Source: Streptomyces sp. NBC_01445 (GTDB lineage: Bacteria; Actinomycetota; Actinomycetes; Streptomycetales; Streptomycetaceae). From it: DNA of 64,000 nucleotides. The notes below the pieces were generated by a model. The model worked only from the letters and a program-made list of their open reading frames with translations, was not told where the DNA came from and ran no database searches. Positions within the stretch are counted from its first letter, which is position 1; each line of letters opens with the position of its first letter. Positions 43,244-52,672 of this stretch are shown here, piece after piece. The stretch lies in NCBI RefSeq assembly GCF_035918235.1, contig NZ_CP109485.1, positions 2,542,001 to 2,606,000 on the forward strand, in the 5' to 3' direction. Position numbers and translations under genes: made by a program.

Positions 43244-44107
43244 TCAGTACGCCGTGGTCGCCGCGACGTCGCGGCGGCTCGCGTGCCACGGCAGGAGCAG
43301 CTTCTCGGCGATCTCGACGAGGACGAACAGCACGACCCCGATCAAGGACATGACGAGCAGTCCCGCGAAGAGCATCGGGGTGTCGAGGTTTCCGTTGGCC
43401 TGGAGGATGACGTAGCCCAACCCCTCGTTGGCGCCCACGAATTCGCCGACGACGGCGCCGGTGACGGCGAGCGTGACGGCCACCTTGAGGCCGGAGAACA
43501 GGTGCGGCAGGGAGGCCGGGAAGCGGATCTTCCGGAAGGTCTGCCAAGGGCTCGCGCCCATCGTCGCGGAGAGCTGGAGCATCTCCGGGTCGACGGCCTT
43601 GAGTCCGGTCACCATCGAGATGACGACCGGGAAGAACGCGATGAGTACGGCGATGAGGATCTTCGGCGCGATGCCGAAGCCGAGCCAGACCACGAACAGC
43701 GGCGCGATCGCGATCTTCGGGACGACTTGGGCGAAGAGCAGGATCGGATAGAGGGTCTTCTCGACGGTCGACGAGTAGACCATGATCACGGCGGAGAAGA
43801 TGCCGACGCCCACGGCGATGACGAAGCCCAGCAGCGTCTCGTACGTGGTCACCCAGGTGTGCTGCCAGAGGTAGTCCGGCTTGTCGAGGATGACGTCGAG
43901 GGTCCGGCCCGGCGACGGCACCAGATACGGCTCGACCAGCTCAGCCGCGGCGATCACCCACCAGGCGACGAAACAGACGACGAGCAGTGCGACCGGGCGC
44001 CAGCTCCGCTCGGCCATGTCCGCGGCACGCCGGCCGAGACCGGGCCCCTGCCGGTCGGCAACTCCCGCTGTTTTGGCGGGAGTTGCTGGCAGTGTGCTCT
44101 GACTCAC
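43244..44107 (-). CDS. ABC transporter permease (SsuC/TauC type)
   Basis: A 287-residue permease with six membrane segments and an EAA loop in LQLSATMGASPWQTFRKIRFPASLP. WVTTYETLLGFVIAVGVGI and FAQVVPKIAIAPLFVVWLG are typical of SsuC proteins. It is first in the leftward unit; its start is about 97-110 bp from the tandem LacI operators that separate it from the LacI gene. Confidence 0.92.
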   Translation of the reverse strand: MSQSTLPATPAKTAGVADRQGPGLGRRAADMAERSWRPVALLVVCFVAWWVIAAAELVEPYLVPSPGRTLDVILDKPDYLWQHTWVTTYETLLGFVIAVGVGIFSAVIMVYSSTVEKTLYPILLFAQVVPKIAIAPLFVVWLGFGIAPKILIAVLIAFFPVVISMVTGLKAVDPEMLQLSATMGASPWQTFRKIRFPASLPHLFSGLKVAVTLAVTGAVVGEFVGANEGLGYVILQANGNLDTPMLFAGLLVMSLIGVVLFVLVEIAEKLLLPWHASRRDVAATTAY

Positions 44108-44203
44108 GATGAACTCCTACGGAATCGGGAGGCAGTTGAGGAGAGCTGAGGTAACAGAATTCCCGAGGTAACGGAACAACAGGTGGGACGGTAACGAAGA
44201 GGG

Positions 44204-44230
44204 GAAATCGCTTTCAGAAAGCGCTTTCTG
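44204..44230. promoter_or_regulatory. Tandem LacI operators between the importer and its LacI gene
   Basis: GAAATCGCTTTC at 44204-44215 (one base from perfect symmetry) and GAAAGCGCTTTC at 44217-44228 (perfect, within a 16-bp palindrome 44215-44230), with centres 13 bp apart. They lie between divergent starts at 44107 and 44332. Binding by the adjacent LacI protein is the natural reading and would give autoregulation plus control of the importer. Confidence 0.8.
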
Positions 44231-44331
44231 GTACGATGTCAGCCACGCTAATGACTCGTGGAGCACAGGGTCAATAGGCCGTTCCGAAGTTTCCTGCGAC
44301 CGGTGCCGCGACCGGAATCCGAGGGGGCAGA

Positions 44332-45381
44332 GTGAGCGAACCGCACGGGCACCCGCAAGAACCGCACGTGACTCTCGACGCGGTGGCCCGCACGGCGGGG
44401 GTCTCCCCCGCGACGGCGTCCCGCGCCCTGAACGGAACCACCCGCGTCCGCGACGACCTGTTACGCCGGGTCCGCGCCGCGGCCGACGAACTCGGCTACA
44501 TCCCGAACGCCCACGCGCAGGCCCTCGCCAGCGCCTCCAACAACACGGTCGGCGTCATCTGCCACGACGTGGGCGACCCGTACTTCGCCGCGATCGCCAG
44601 CGGCATCATGGCGCGGGCCGCCGAGCGCGGGCTGCTGGTGATGCTGTCCAGCACGTTCCGCGCGCCCGAGCGCGAGATCGCGTACATCTCCATGCTGCGC
44701 GCGCAGCGGACCCGCGCGATCCTGCTCATCGGCTCCGGCTTCCAGGACCCCGCGTGGGAGCGTTCGCTGGAGTCCGAGATCGCTCCCTACCTACGCGGCG
44801 GGGGCCGGGTCGCCGTCGTGAGCCGGCACCGCAGTCTGCGCGTCGACACCGTACTGCCGGAGAACCGGGCAGGGGCGGCGGCGCTCGCCCGGGCCCTGCT
44901 CGGCCTCGGGCACCGGGAGTTCGGGGTGCTCGCCGGGCCCGCACGGCTGACGACCGTCGCGGACCGGCTGACCGGATTCCGGCAAGGTCTCGCCGAGGCG
45001 GGGGTCGAGCTGGCGGACGAGCGGGTCGTCGAGGGCGCCTTCACGCTTGACGGCGGATACGCGGCGGCGAGCGAACTGCTGCGCCGCGCACCCCGGCCCA
45101 CGTGCGTCTTCGCCGTCACCGACGTGATGGCCGTGGGGGCGCTCGCCGCGTTCCGCGACCACGGGCTGCGCGTCCCTCAGGACATCTCGCTGGCCGGCTT
45201 CGACGACATCCCGCTGGTCCGCGAACTGACCCCGCCCCTCACGACGGTGGCCCTCCCCCTGACCGGCATGGGCCGCGCCGCCCTCGACCTCGCGCTGCGC
45301 GAACCGCGGGGGCCGCGCTCGCGGGTGGAGCGGATCGTGGGTGAGGTGCGGATACGGGCGAGCACGGGGACACCGGAGTGA
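44332..45381 (+). CDS. LacI-family transcriptional regulator
   Basis: A 349-residue regulator starting at GTG 44332. The helix-turn-helix is at about residues 11-33 (VTLDAVARTAGVSPATASRAL) and the hinge near residue 55 (AHAQALASASNNTVGV). The periplasmic-binding-like effector domain follows, with TCVFAVTDVMAVGALAAFRD and DISLAGFDDIPLVRELTPPL. It is divergent from an SsuABC-type importer, with tandem operators between them. The same operator 12-mer also occurs upstream of the ThuA/sugar-dehydrogenase gene at 34593, so its regulon may include extracellular sugar oxidation. Confidence 0.92.
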   Translation: MSEPHGHPQEPHVTLDAVARTAGVSPATASRALNGTTRVRDDLLRRVRAAADELGYIPNAHAQALASASNNTVGVICHDVGDPYFAAIASGIMARAAERGLLVMLSSTFRAPEREIAYISMLRAQRTRAILLIGSGFQDPAWERSLESEIAPYLRGGGRVAVVSRHRSLRVDTVLPENRAGAAALARALLGLGHREFGVLAGPARLTTVADRLTGFRQGLAEAGVELADERVVEGAFTLDGGYAAASELLRRAPRPTCVFAVTDVMAVGALAAFRDHGLRVPQDISLAGFDDIPLVRELTPPLTTVALPLTGMGRAALDLALREPRGPRSRVERIVGEVRIRASTGTPE

Positions 45382-45401
45382 CCCGGGGCCTGCGGGCCCG
45401 C

Positions 45402-46301
45402 TTACTCCGCCGCTTCCCCCAGCGCCTCCAGTACCGGCCTGATCAAGGGGTGCTCCTCCGCTCCGCAGCGGACCGCCGCGAAGACCCTGCGGGTCGGGGC
45501 CACCCCGTCGACCGGGCGGACGACCGCGTCGGACAGGTCCATGCCGCGCAGCGCCGAGCGCGGCACCAGGGCGACGCCCGCGCCCGCCGAGGCGAGGGCG
45601 ACGACGGCGCGGAAGTCGTCCGAGGAGTGTTCGACCCGCGGCTGGAAACCGGCGTGCTCGCAGGCCAGGACCACCACGTCGTGGCACGGGTTGCCAGGGA
45701 AGGGGCCGATCCATGTGTCCTTGGCCAGCTCGGCGAGCGGCACCCGGTCGGACGCCGCGAGCCGGTGCGCGGCGGGAAGCACCGCGTCGAACGGCTCCGC
45801 GTACAGCGGTACGCGCGTGAGGCGGGCGTCGTCCGCGCCCGGCGCCCCCCGGTACTCGACGGCGACCGCGACGTCGACCTGCCGGTCGAGGACCATGGGC
45901 AGGCTCGCGTCGCCCTCGGCGTCCTGGACGCGGATGCGGATGCCGGGCGCCGTCCGCGCGAGGCGGGTCAGGGCCGGTGCGACGACCAGGCCGATCCCGG
46001 TGGCGAACGCGGCGACGGTGACCGTGCCGGCCGCCCCCGAGCTGTACGCGGCGAGCTCGGCCTCCGCCCGCTCCAGCTGGGCGAGGACCGCGTTCGTGTG
46101 CGTGAGCAGGATCTCGCCCGCCGGGGTGAGCCGGACGCCTTTCGCGCCCCGCTCGACGAGCCGGTGGCCGGTCTCCTGCTCCAGGGCGGTCAGCTGCTGG
46201 GAGACCGCCGACGGGGTCAGATAGAGCGCGGCGGCAGCCGCCGTCACGGTGCGGTGGTCGGCCACCGCACGGAGGATGTGCAGCCGCCGCGCTTCGATCA
46301 T
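45402..46301 (-). CDS. LysR-family transcriptional regulator
   Basis: A 299-residue LysR regulator with the N-terminal winged helix (ADHRTVTAAAAALYLTPSAVSQQLTALEQETGHRLVERG) and an effector domain with EFRAP-like segments replaced by EYRGAPGADDARL. It is convergent with the LacI gene (21-bp gap) and reads away from kbl with a 189-bp gap. It may regulate kbl-tdh, but in that case it would be co-oriented and downstream, which is atypical for LysR. The target is therefore open. Confidence 0.9.
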   Translation of the reverse strand: MIEARRLHILRAVADHRTVTAAAAALYLTPSAVSQQLTALEQETGHRLVERGAKGVRLTPAGEILLTHTNAVLAQLERAEAELAAYSSGAAGTVTVAAFATGIGLVVAPALTRLARTAPGIRIRVQDAEGDASLPMVLDRQVDVAVAVEYRGAPGADDARLTRVPLYAEPFDAVLPAAHRLAASDRVPLAELAKDTWIGPFPGNPCHDVVVLACEHAGFQPRVEHSSDDFRAVVALASAGAGVALVPRSALRGMDLSDAVVRPVDGVAPTRRVFAAVRCGAEEHPLIRPVLEALGEAAE

Positions 46302-46490
46302 GCGACCGATTCTCCCAAATGTGCCGCCGATGTCCGAACCGGGGCCCGCCCGGCGGATCAGGCCGGAACCGGGTGGCCGTGAATGTCCGTGCCGGCGAAC
46401 GGGGTCATGGGGGTCCCGCTGCTCCTCAGGAGCTTGGGGAGGGCGTGCCAGACCCCGTGCGCCGGCATGATCGGCCGGACAGGCCCCAGG

Positions 46491-47705
46491 TCAGCTCGCC
46501 GCCCCGGCGGACTCCCCGTCGAGCTCCGCGCGCGCCGCGACGAAGGCGTCCACGGCCCGGTTCACGTCCTCGGTGGAGTGCGCCGCGGAGAGCTGGACGC
46601 GGATGCGGGCCTTGCCCTGCGGGACGACCGGGTACGAGAAGCCGATCACGTACACGCCGCGCTCCAGGAGCAGCTCGGCCATGCGGCCCGCGACGGACGC
46701 GTCGCCGATCATGACGGGCGCGATGGCGTGGTCGCCGGGCAGGATGTCGAAGCCCTCCTGCGCCATGCGCGTGCGGAAGAGCGCCGTGTTCGCGGCGAGC
46801 CGCTCGCGCAGCTCGCCCGCCGACTCCAGGAGGTCGAGGACCTTGAGGGACGCGGCCGCGATCACCGGGGCGAGGCTGTTGGAGAAGAGGTACGGGCGCG
46901 AGCGCTGGCGCAGCAGCGCGACGATCTCGGCGCGGGCCGCGACATAGCCGCCGGAGGCGCCGCCGAGCGCCTTGCCGAGAGTGCCGGTGATGATGTCGAC
47001 GCGGTCCATGACGCCGTGCAGCTCGGGGGTGCCGCGGCCGCCGGGGCCGACGAAGCCGACGGCGTGCGAGTCGTCGACCATGACCATGGCGTCGTAGCGG
47101 TCGGCGAGGTCGCAGATCTCGCGCAGCGGCGCCACGTAGCCGTCCATGGAGAAGACGCCGTCGGTGACGATGAGGCGGCGGCGCGCGGACTGCGCCTCCT
47201 TCAACTGCTGCTCCAGGTCCGCGAGATCGCGGTTGGCGTAGCGGAAGCGGCGGGCCTTGGAGAGGCGGATGCCGTCGATGATCGAGGCGTGGTTCAGCGC
47301 GTCGGAGATGACGGCGTCCTCTTCGCCGAGGAGCGTCTCGAAGACGCCGCCGTTGGCGTCGAAGCAGGAGGAGTAGAGGATCGTGTCCTCCTGGCCGAGG
47401 AACGCGGACAGGCGCGCCTCGAGCTCCTTGTGGACCTCCTGGGTGCCGCAGATGAAGCGGACGGAGGCCATGCCGTAGCCCCAGCGGTCGAGTGCCTCGT
47501 GGCCGGCGGCGATGACCTCGGGGTGGTCGGCGAGGCCGAGGTAGTTGTTCGCGCAGAAGTTGAGGACCTCGCCGGGGCGGCCGCCCGCGGTGACGGCGAC
47601 CGTCGCGGACTGCGGGGTGCCGATGACGCGCTCGGGCTTGTGCAGGCCCGCGGCGGCGATCTCGTCGAGCGTGGCCTGGATGTCTTCGCGTACGGAGTTG
47701 AACAT
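46491..47705 (-). CDS. kbl: Glycine C-acetyltransferase (2-amino-3-ketobutyrate CoA ligase)
   Basis: A 404-residue PLP enzyme from ATG 47705, with AAGGAAG upstream; the frame is open further but lacks family sequence. Family marks are [39 protein letters not shown] and the PLP lysine Lys245 in GTLGKALGG. It cleaves 2-amino-3-oxobutanoate with CoA to glycine and acetyl-CoA, the second step of threonine breakdown. Threonine dehydrogenase is encoded directly upstream in the same unit, 49 bp away. Confidence 0.96.
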   Translation of the reverse strand: MFNSVREDIQATLDEIAAAGLHKPERVIGTPQSATVAVTAGGRPGEVLNFCANNYLGLADHPEVIAAGHEALDRWGYGMASVRFICGTQEVHKELEARLSAFLGQEDTILYSSCFDANGGVFETLLGEEDAVISDALNHASIIDGIRLSKARRFRYANRDLADLEQQLKEAQSARRRLIVTDGVFSMDGYVAPLREICDLADRYDAMVMVDDSHAVGFVGPGGRGTPELHGVMDRVDIITGTLGKALGGASGGYVAARAEIVALLRQRSRPYLFSNSLAPVIAAASLKVLDLLESAGELRERLAANTALFRTRMAQEGFDILPGDHAIAPVMIGDASVAGRMAELLLERGVYVIGFSYPVVPQGKARIRVQLSAAHSTEDVNRAVDAFVAARAELDGESAGAAS

Positions 47706-47754
47706 GCGTCTTCCTTTAAAGAAGAGGTCGGTCGGGAGGTCGGGGCCGGCCGGG

Positions 47755-48783
47755 TCAGACGGTCCAGTCGAGGATGACCTTGCCGCCGCGGCCGCTCGCC
47801 GCGTCGTCGAAGGCCGCCTCGAAGTCACGGTGGCTGTAGCGGCCCGTGATCACGGGGGCGAGGTCGAGGCCGCCCTCCAGGAGGACCGACATCGCGTACC
47901 AGGTCTCGAACATCTCGCGGCCGTAGATGCCCTTGATCGTGATCATCGAGGTGACGATCCGCGACCAGTCGACGGCGAACTCCTCGGCAGGCAGACCGAG
48001 CATGGCGATCTTGCCGCCGTGGGTCATGTTGGCGATCATGTCGCGCATGGCGACCGGGTTGCCCGACATCTCCAGGCCGACGTCGAAGCCCTCGCGCAGG
48101 CCGAGGGAGCGCTGGCCCTCGGCGATCGTCGACTCGGCGACGTTCAGGGCGAGGCTGACGCCGATCTTGCGGGCCAGGTCGAGCCGCTCCTCGCTGACGT
48201 CGGTGACGACGACGTTGCGGGCGCCGGCGTGCCGGGCGACGGCCGCGGCCATCAGGCCGATGGGGCCCGCGCCGGTGATCAGGACGTCCTCGCCGACCAG
48301 CGGGAACGACAGGGCGGTGTGCACGGCGTTGCCGAACGGGTCGAAGATCGCGGCCACGTCGAGGTCGACGGGTACCCGGTGGACCCACACGTTGGTGGCG
48401 GGCAGGGCGACGTACTCGGCGAACGCGCCGTCGCGTCCGACGCCGAGCCCGACCGTGGAGCGGCACAGGTGGCGTCGCCCGGCGAGACAGTTGCGGCACT
48501 TGCCGCAGACGAGGTGGCCCTCGCCGCTGACGCGGTCGCCGATGGCGATGTCGGCGACGTCACGGCCGGTCTCGACGACCTCGCCGACGAACTCGTGGCC
48601 GACGATCAGCGGCGCGCTGATCGCCTGCTGCGCCCAGCCGTCCCAGTTGCGGATGTGGAGGTCGGTGCCGCAGATCCCGGTCCTGAGGACCTTGATCAGC
48701 ACATCTCCGTGGCCGATGGACGGCTCGGGCACGTCCGTCAGCCACAGACCCGGCTCGGACTTCTCCTTGACCAGCGCCTTCAA
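47755..48783 (-). CDS. tdh: L-threonine 3-dehydrogenase
   Basis: A 342-residue medium-chain zinc dehydrogenase. The catalytic zinc site starts with [19 protein letters not shown] and GHEFVG, the structural zinc site is in [15 protein letters not shown], and NAD binding is in [11 protein letters not shown]. The [12 protein letters not shown] segment is diagnostic for threonine dehydrogenase. It oxidises threonine to 2-amino-3-oxobutanoate, the substrate of the kbl product. It is first in a tdh-kbl operon. Confidence 0.96.
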   Translation of the reverse strand: MKALVKEKSEPGLWLTDVPEPSIGHGDVLIKVLRTGICGTDLHIRNWDGWAQQAISAPLIVGHEFVGEVVETGRDVADIAIGDRVSGEGHLVCGKCRNCLAGRRHLCRSTVGLGVGRDGAFAEYVALPATNVWVHRVPVDLDVAAIFDPFGNAVHTALSFPLVGEDVLITGAGPIGLMAAAVARHAGARNVVVTDVSEERLDLARKIGVSLALNVAESTIAEGQRSLGLREGFDVGLEMSGNPVAMRDMIANMTHGGKIAMLGLPAEEFAVDWSRIVTSMITIKGIYGREMFETWYAMSVLLEGGLDLAPVITGRYSHRDFEAAFDDAASGRGGKVILDWTV

Positions 48784-48995
48784 CGCACCGCTCCCGTCGT
48801 CGCACCCCGCGTCGCGGCAGGCCGGGACCGACCGCCGTGCGAGGGGAAGAGTGAAATGACAGCACGGGCGGGCGCCTTGGTGCGGCTACGGCGCGCCCTG
48901 CTGCCGACGGGGCAAATCTGCCGTACGGCGGCGCTCTTGGTCCATCGAGGATTTCTTAAGCGCCGCCGCAGGTTTCCTTCAGGCCGCCACCGGAG

Positions 48996-51221
48996 CTACG
49001 GGTGGACCAGTACGTGGGCGAGTGCCACGCGTCCCGTTCCCGTGAGCTTGATCCGTACGTAGCGGGCCTCGGTGCCCTTGCCGGCGTCCAGGACGGTGGG
49101 CCGCAGGGCCTTGCCCGGGACGTGGAGGGTGGTGGTGTCGGCGAAGTCCGCCGTGCGGGACAGCTGGACGTCGAAGCCGGTCGTGGTCATCGAGATGTTG
49201 TTCCAGACCTCGACCTGGCCGACATGCTGGACGGAGCCCAGGTCGACCTGCCACCAGGCGCCCGGCTCGGACAGGGTGCGGGTGTCGGTGGAGGTGTCGC
49301 CGTCGGTCGCGGCGGCCGCGGTGGCGGTGCCGTCCGTGGAGGACTGCGAGGCGGTGCCGGTGCGGGCGAGGTCGGGGCGCAGCTGTTCGACGCGGCCGTG
49401 ACCCTGGGCTCCCGCCGTGGCGGCGACCTTCAGCGCGTCGGCGGGGAGCCGGTCGAGCTTGGTGTGGTTGTCGGTCATCGCCGAGCCGGTGCCGGCGAGT
49501 GCGGGGGCGTCGGTGTCGGTCCAGTTGCCGGTGGCGTGGTTGTCGATGCCGTAGTCGGCCCAGTTGGACACCCACTTGTAGCCGAGCCGGGTGAGGACAT
49601 TGCCCTCGACGCGGATGTGGCTGGACTGTTCGTCGAGGTAGATGCCGTTGCCGTCGCGCTCGGTGTTGCCGAAGGCGCTGCGGTTGATGTAGTTGCCGGA
49701 GATGACGGTGCCGGGCTGGGCGCCCTGGGTGTAGATGGCGCCGCCGTCGTGCTGGTCGTGCTCGACGCGCATGACGTTCGTGATCCGGTTGTCCGTGATC
49801 CGGTTGTCGCGCAGGACGGACTTCTGCGCCTCGGGCTGGTTCCAGCCCCAGCCGACGGAGATGCCCGAGTAGGGCAGGTCGTCGAGGGTGTTGTGGTCGA
49901 TGACGGTGGCGGCCTCGTAGCCGGCCCAGATGCCGACGGCGTCGGTGAACTCCACTCCGGTGCGGCGGATGGCGTTGTACGCCACCGTGTTGCGCGCACC
50001 CACGAGTTCAGCGGCCGGCATGGGTTCCGTGTCCCCTATGTAGGCGGCTCCGGAGGACAGATCGGTGAACCGGGACCGGGTGACCATCGAGTCCTGCGTA
50101 CCGGCCTCGAACACCACGCCGGCGCCGCCGAGGTGGCTGAACTCGACCTGGTCGACGGCCACATGCCTGCCGCCGCGCACGGTGAGGGCGGCGGAGGGCT
50201 TGGTGTAGTAGCGGCCCGCGTGATCGACGGGGCCGGTGGCGCCGGTGAGCACGAGTCCCGCCTGCATCCCGGCGTAGCCCTCGTCGGTGGAGGGCTGGTG
50301 CCAGGCCGCGTACTGAAGGCCGATGCCCTCGACGCGTACGTCGTGGGCGCCGTCGAGGACGAGGAGCCGCTCGGTGGCGGGGGTGACGGCCTTGGCGCGG
50401 CGCATGTCCTCGCCCTTGCGCGGCAGGTACGTGAGGGTGCGGGCGTCGGAGTTCCAGACGAACTCGCCCGGCTGGTCGAGGAGTTCGGGCGCGTTCTCGA
50501 AGTAGGCGACCTTCGTGTAGCGCGACGAGTCGACCGTGGTGGTGTCCCAGGCGGGGCCCGTGCGGTTCGTTCCGGATGCGGAGTTGGTCCAGCAGGGCTG
50601 GGCGAAGGTCAGGACGTCGCCGGTGACGGAGTCGATGCGGCAGTGGTAGTTGCGCCAGCGGACGCTGATGACGGCCTCGGCGTCGGTGGGGCGGGCCCAG
50701 GAGGCGATGCCGGTGGCTGTCGCGCCGGTCATGCCGGTCTTGGTGGCGTCGCACACGGAGGCGGCACACGAGGCACCGCGTGCCCGCACGGCTCGTACCC
50801 CGTCGACGAAGAGCTGGCGGGGCGTGACGCCTTCGGGGACGTGCGTGGTCCAGGTCCCGTCGGTGTTGTTGTCCCAGCTCTTGAGGGTCCTGCCGCCGGA
50901 GAGGACGGGGTGGGCGCCTCGCGCGGCGGTCCAGGTGACCGTGTGCCCGTCGCGCCCGGAGTCGGCCGCGCCGAGCTCCAGGGATCTGCTCAACGCGTAG
51001 GTGCCGTCGGCGAGTTCGACGCGCACATCGCGCCCCTCGACGGTGCGGGCGGCGTCGCGGGCGCCGTCGAGGGAACAGGGGCGGCCGTGCGTGCAGGCAG
51101 TGCCGGAGCCGTCGGGGGCGGCGTGCAGGACGCGGGGGGACGGGTCGGCGTGTGCGGCGGGGGCGGTGGACAGGAGGGCGGCCGTGGCGGCGAGGGCGAC
51201 GGCGATGCGGGTGCCGTTCAT
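48996..51221 (-). CDS. Secreted right-handed beta-helix protein with F5/8-type C domain
   Basis: A 741-residue protein with a Sec signal (MNGTRIAVALAATAALLSTAPAAHA) from ATG 51221. Residues about 30-600 form a pectate-lyase-like beta-helix with an N-terminal DUF1565-like strand (AAPDGSGTACTHGRPCSLDG) and repeated N-rich turns (NRITDNRITNVMRVEHDQHDGG). The last 130 residues are an F5/8-C (CBM32-like) sugar-binding domain (GAWWQVDLGSVQHVGQVEVWN). Such proteins are glycan lyases, epimerases or glycosidases; the exact activity is not clear. It is 8 bp downstream of the aminopeptidase gene in the glycan-importer unit. Confidence 0.87.
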   Translation of the reverse strand: MNGTRIAVALAATAALLSTAPAAHADPSPRVLHAAPDGSGTACTHGRPCSLDGARDAARTVEGRDVRVELADGTYALSRSLELGAADSGRDGHTVTWTAARGAHPVLSGGRTLKSWDNNTDGTWTTHVPEGVTPRQLFVDGVRAVRARGASCAASVCDATKTGMTGATATGIASWARPTDAEAVISVRWRNYHCRIDSVTGDVLTFAQPCWTNSASGTNRTGPAWDTTTVDSSRYTKVAYFENAPELLDQPGEFVWNSDARTLTYLPRKGEDMRRAKAVTPATERLLVLDGAHDVRVEGIGLQYAAWHQPSTDEGYAGMQAGLVLTGATGPVDHAGRYYTKPSAALTVRGGRHVAVDQVEFSHLGGAGVVFEAGTQDSMVTRSRFTDLSSGAAYIGDTEPMPAAELVGARNTVAYNAIRRTGVEFTDAVGIWAGYEAATVIDHNTLDDLPYSGISVGWGWNQPEAQKSVLRDNRITDNRITNVMRVEHDQHDGGAIYTQGAQPGTVISGNYINRSAFGNTERDGNGIYLDEQSSHIRVEGNVLTRLGYKWVSNWADYGIDNHATGNWTDTDAPALAGTGSAMTDNHTKLDRLPADALKVAATAGAQGHGRVEQLRPDLARTGTASQSSTDGTATAAAATDGDTSTDTRTLSEPGAWWQVDLGSVQHVGQVEVWNNISMTTTGFDVQLSRTADFADTTTLHVPGKALRPTVLDAGKGTEARYVRIKLTGTGRVALAHVLVHP

Positions 51222-51229
51222 GGTCGGCG

Positions 51230-52672
51230 TCAGCTCCAGTCGGGGTGGCCGGGCATGGGCGGGTTGTCCTTGCTGAACAACCAGTCCTCCAGGAAGGGCC
51301 GCAGCGACGGGTCGTGTGTGACCCGTACCGCGTTGTCGATGAAGTCCTGGGAGTCGGCGTTGGCGTGCCGGTGCTTCGTGAGCCAGGACTTCATGATCGC
51401 GTCGTAGTCGTCCTGGCCGACCTGCTGGTTGAGGGCGTACAGCACGACGGCGGCCCCGTCGTAGATGTTGAACCCGCCGAGTTCGGTGGGCAGTCCGGGC
51501 GGCCCGTCGGTCTTGCGGACGGCGTCGAGCTTCCCGTACGCCGCCCTCATCTTGTCCTCCATGGAGGCGGTGCCCTGCTGGTCGGCCCACAGGGCCGCGT
51601 AGTAGACGGCGGGCCCCTCGTTCAGCCAGGCGCTCTGCCAGGTGGTGGGCGTGACCGAGTCGCCGAACCACTGGTGGGTCATCTCGTGGACCATGACGTT
51701 CGTGTACGTCGTCGACGTGGACGCGTCCTTGAACCAGCCCGGCCCGAACAGTGACAGGGTTTGGTTTTCCAACGCGTCGCTGTAGCCGTCACGGACGATC
51801 TGCATCCCGTAGGTGTCGAACGGGAAGCGCACGCCGAGGGTCTTCTCCAGCCACGCGATCTGGCCGCCGGTCTGCTCGACGATCGGCCGGTACGTGGCGA
51901 CCTGGTCGTCGGGGACGTAGTGGCGCAGTTTCACTCCGTGCGGCCCCTTGCCGGTCAGGAGGGTCTGCTTCTCCACGGAGATGCCGAGGAGTTCGGAGGC
52001 CATGGGCGCGTCGAGCCGGAAGTCGGAGGTGGTCTTCCCTGCGCCCGCCGGGCGGGTGCCGGTCGCGGTGCCGTTGGCACCAGGCGTCCAGCCGTCGGGG
52101 GCGGTGAGGTGGAACGTCCAGCTCGCCTTGTCCATCGTCGTGTCGTTGACGGGCGCGAACGTGTCGGCGCGGGACGACTGCGCCGCGGAGGCGAACCCAC
52201 CGTCGCTCATGTAGCGCCAGCCGGGGACGCCGATCGGCTTCGTCTTCCCGTTGCCGTGATAGGTGACGGCGACCTCGAAGGACCGGTTGTCGTGCAGGCC
52301 GCCGGCCGGCGTGACCGTCAGCTCCTGGCCGCTCTTGCCGAGCGACACGGCGAAGGCCGCGTCCTTGCCGTTGACCTTCACCGCGTCGATGGCGAGCGAG
52401 TCGATGTCGAGGTTGAAGGAGGAGAGGTCCTGGGTGGCCTTCGCGCTGATCTTCATGGTGCCGGTGAAGTCGTACGTCACCGGCGTGAAGTCGAACGAGA
52501 GGTCGTAGTGCCGGACGTCGTAGCCGCCGTTGCCGAGCGTGGGGAACAGCGGATCCCCGACGCCGTCCGCGCCGGGCCTCGGGTCGAACGGGTGCGCCTG
52601 CGCGGGCGCGGCCAGGGCGAGGGTCGCGGCGGCCGCGGCGGTGGCGATGGCGGCGCGTACGGTGCGGGTCAC
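51230..52672 (-). CDS. Secreted M1-family aminopeptidase
   Basis: A 480-residue zinc aminopeptidase from GTG 52672, overlapping the SBP stop by 4 bases. It has a Sec signal (ALAAPAQA). The zinc site is HEMTH at 329-333 with Glu352 in NEG, spaced 18 residues apart as in M1 enzymes. Upstream YSDALENQTLSLFG replaces the usual GAMEN exopeptidase motif; the LENQT form is common in secreted actinomycete members. It trims peptides outside the cell, fitting a role in glycoprotein or proteoglycan use. Confidence 0.9.
   Translation of the reverse strand: MTRTVRAAIATAAAAATLALAAPAQAHPFDPRPGADGVGDPLFPTLGNGGYDVRHYDLSFDFTPVTYDFTGTMKISAKATQDLSSFNLDIDSLAIDAVKVNGKDAAFAVSLGKSGQELTVTPAGGLHDNRSFEVAVTYHGNGKTKPIGVPGWRYMSDGGFASAAQSSRADTFAPVNDTTMDKASWTFHLTAPDGWTPGANGTATGTRPAGAGKTTSDFRLDAPMASELLGISVEKQTLLTGKGPHGVKLRHYVPDDQVATYRPIVEQTGGQIAWLEKTLGVRFPFDTYGMQIVRDGYSDALENQTLSLFGPGWFKDASTSTTYTNVMVHEMTHQWFGDSVTPTTWQSAWLNEGPAVYYAALWADQQGTASMEDKMRAAYGKLDAVRKTDGPPGLPTELGGFNIYDGAAVVLYALNQQVGQDDYDAIMKSWLTKHRHANADSQDFIDNAVRVTHDPSLRPFLEDWLFSKDNPPMPGHPDWS

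Noticed and set aside
42120..44330. Thiamine or FMN riboswitch upstream of the NMT1/THI5-like importer
   Set aside because: The leader contains LacI operators but none of the conserved riboswitch core sequences I could recognise.
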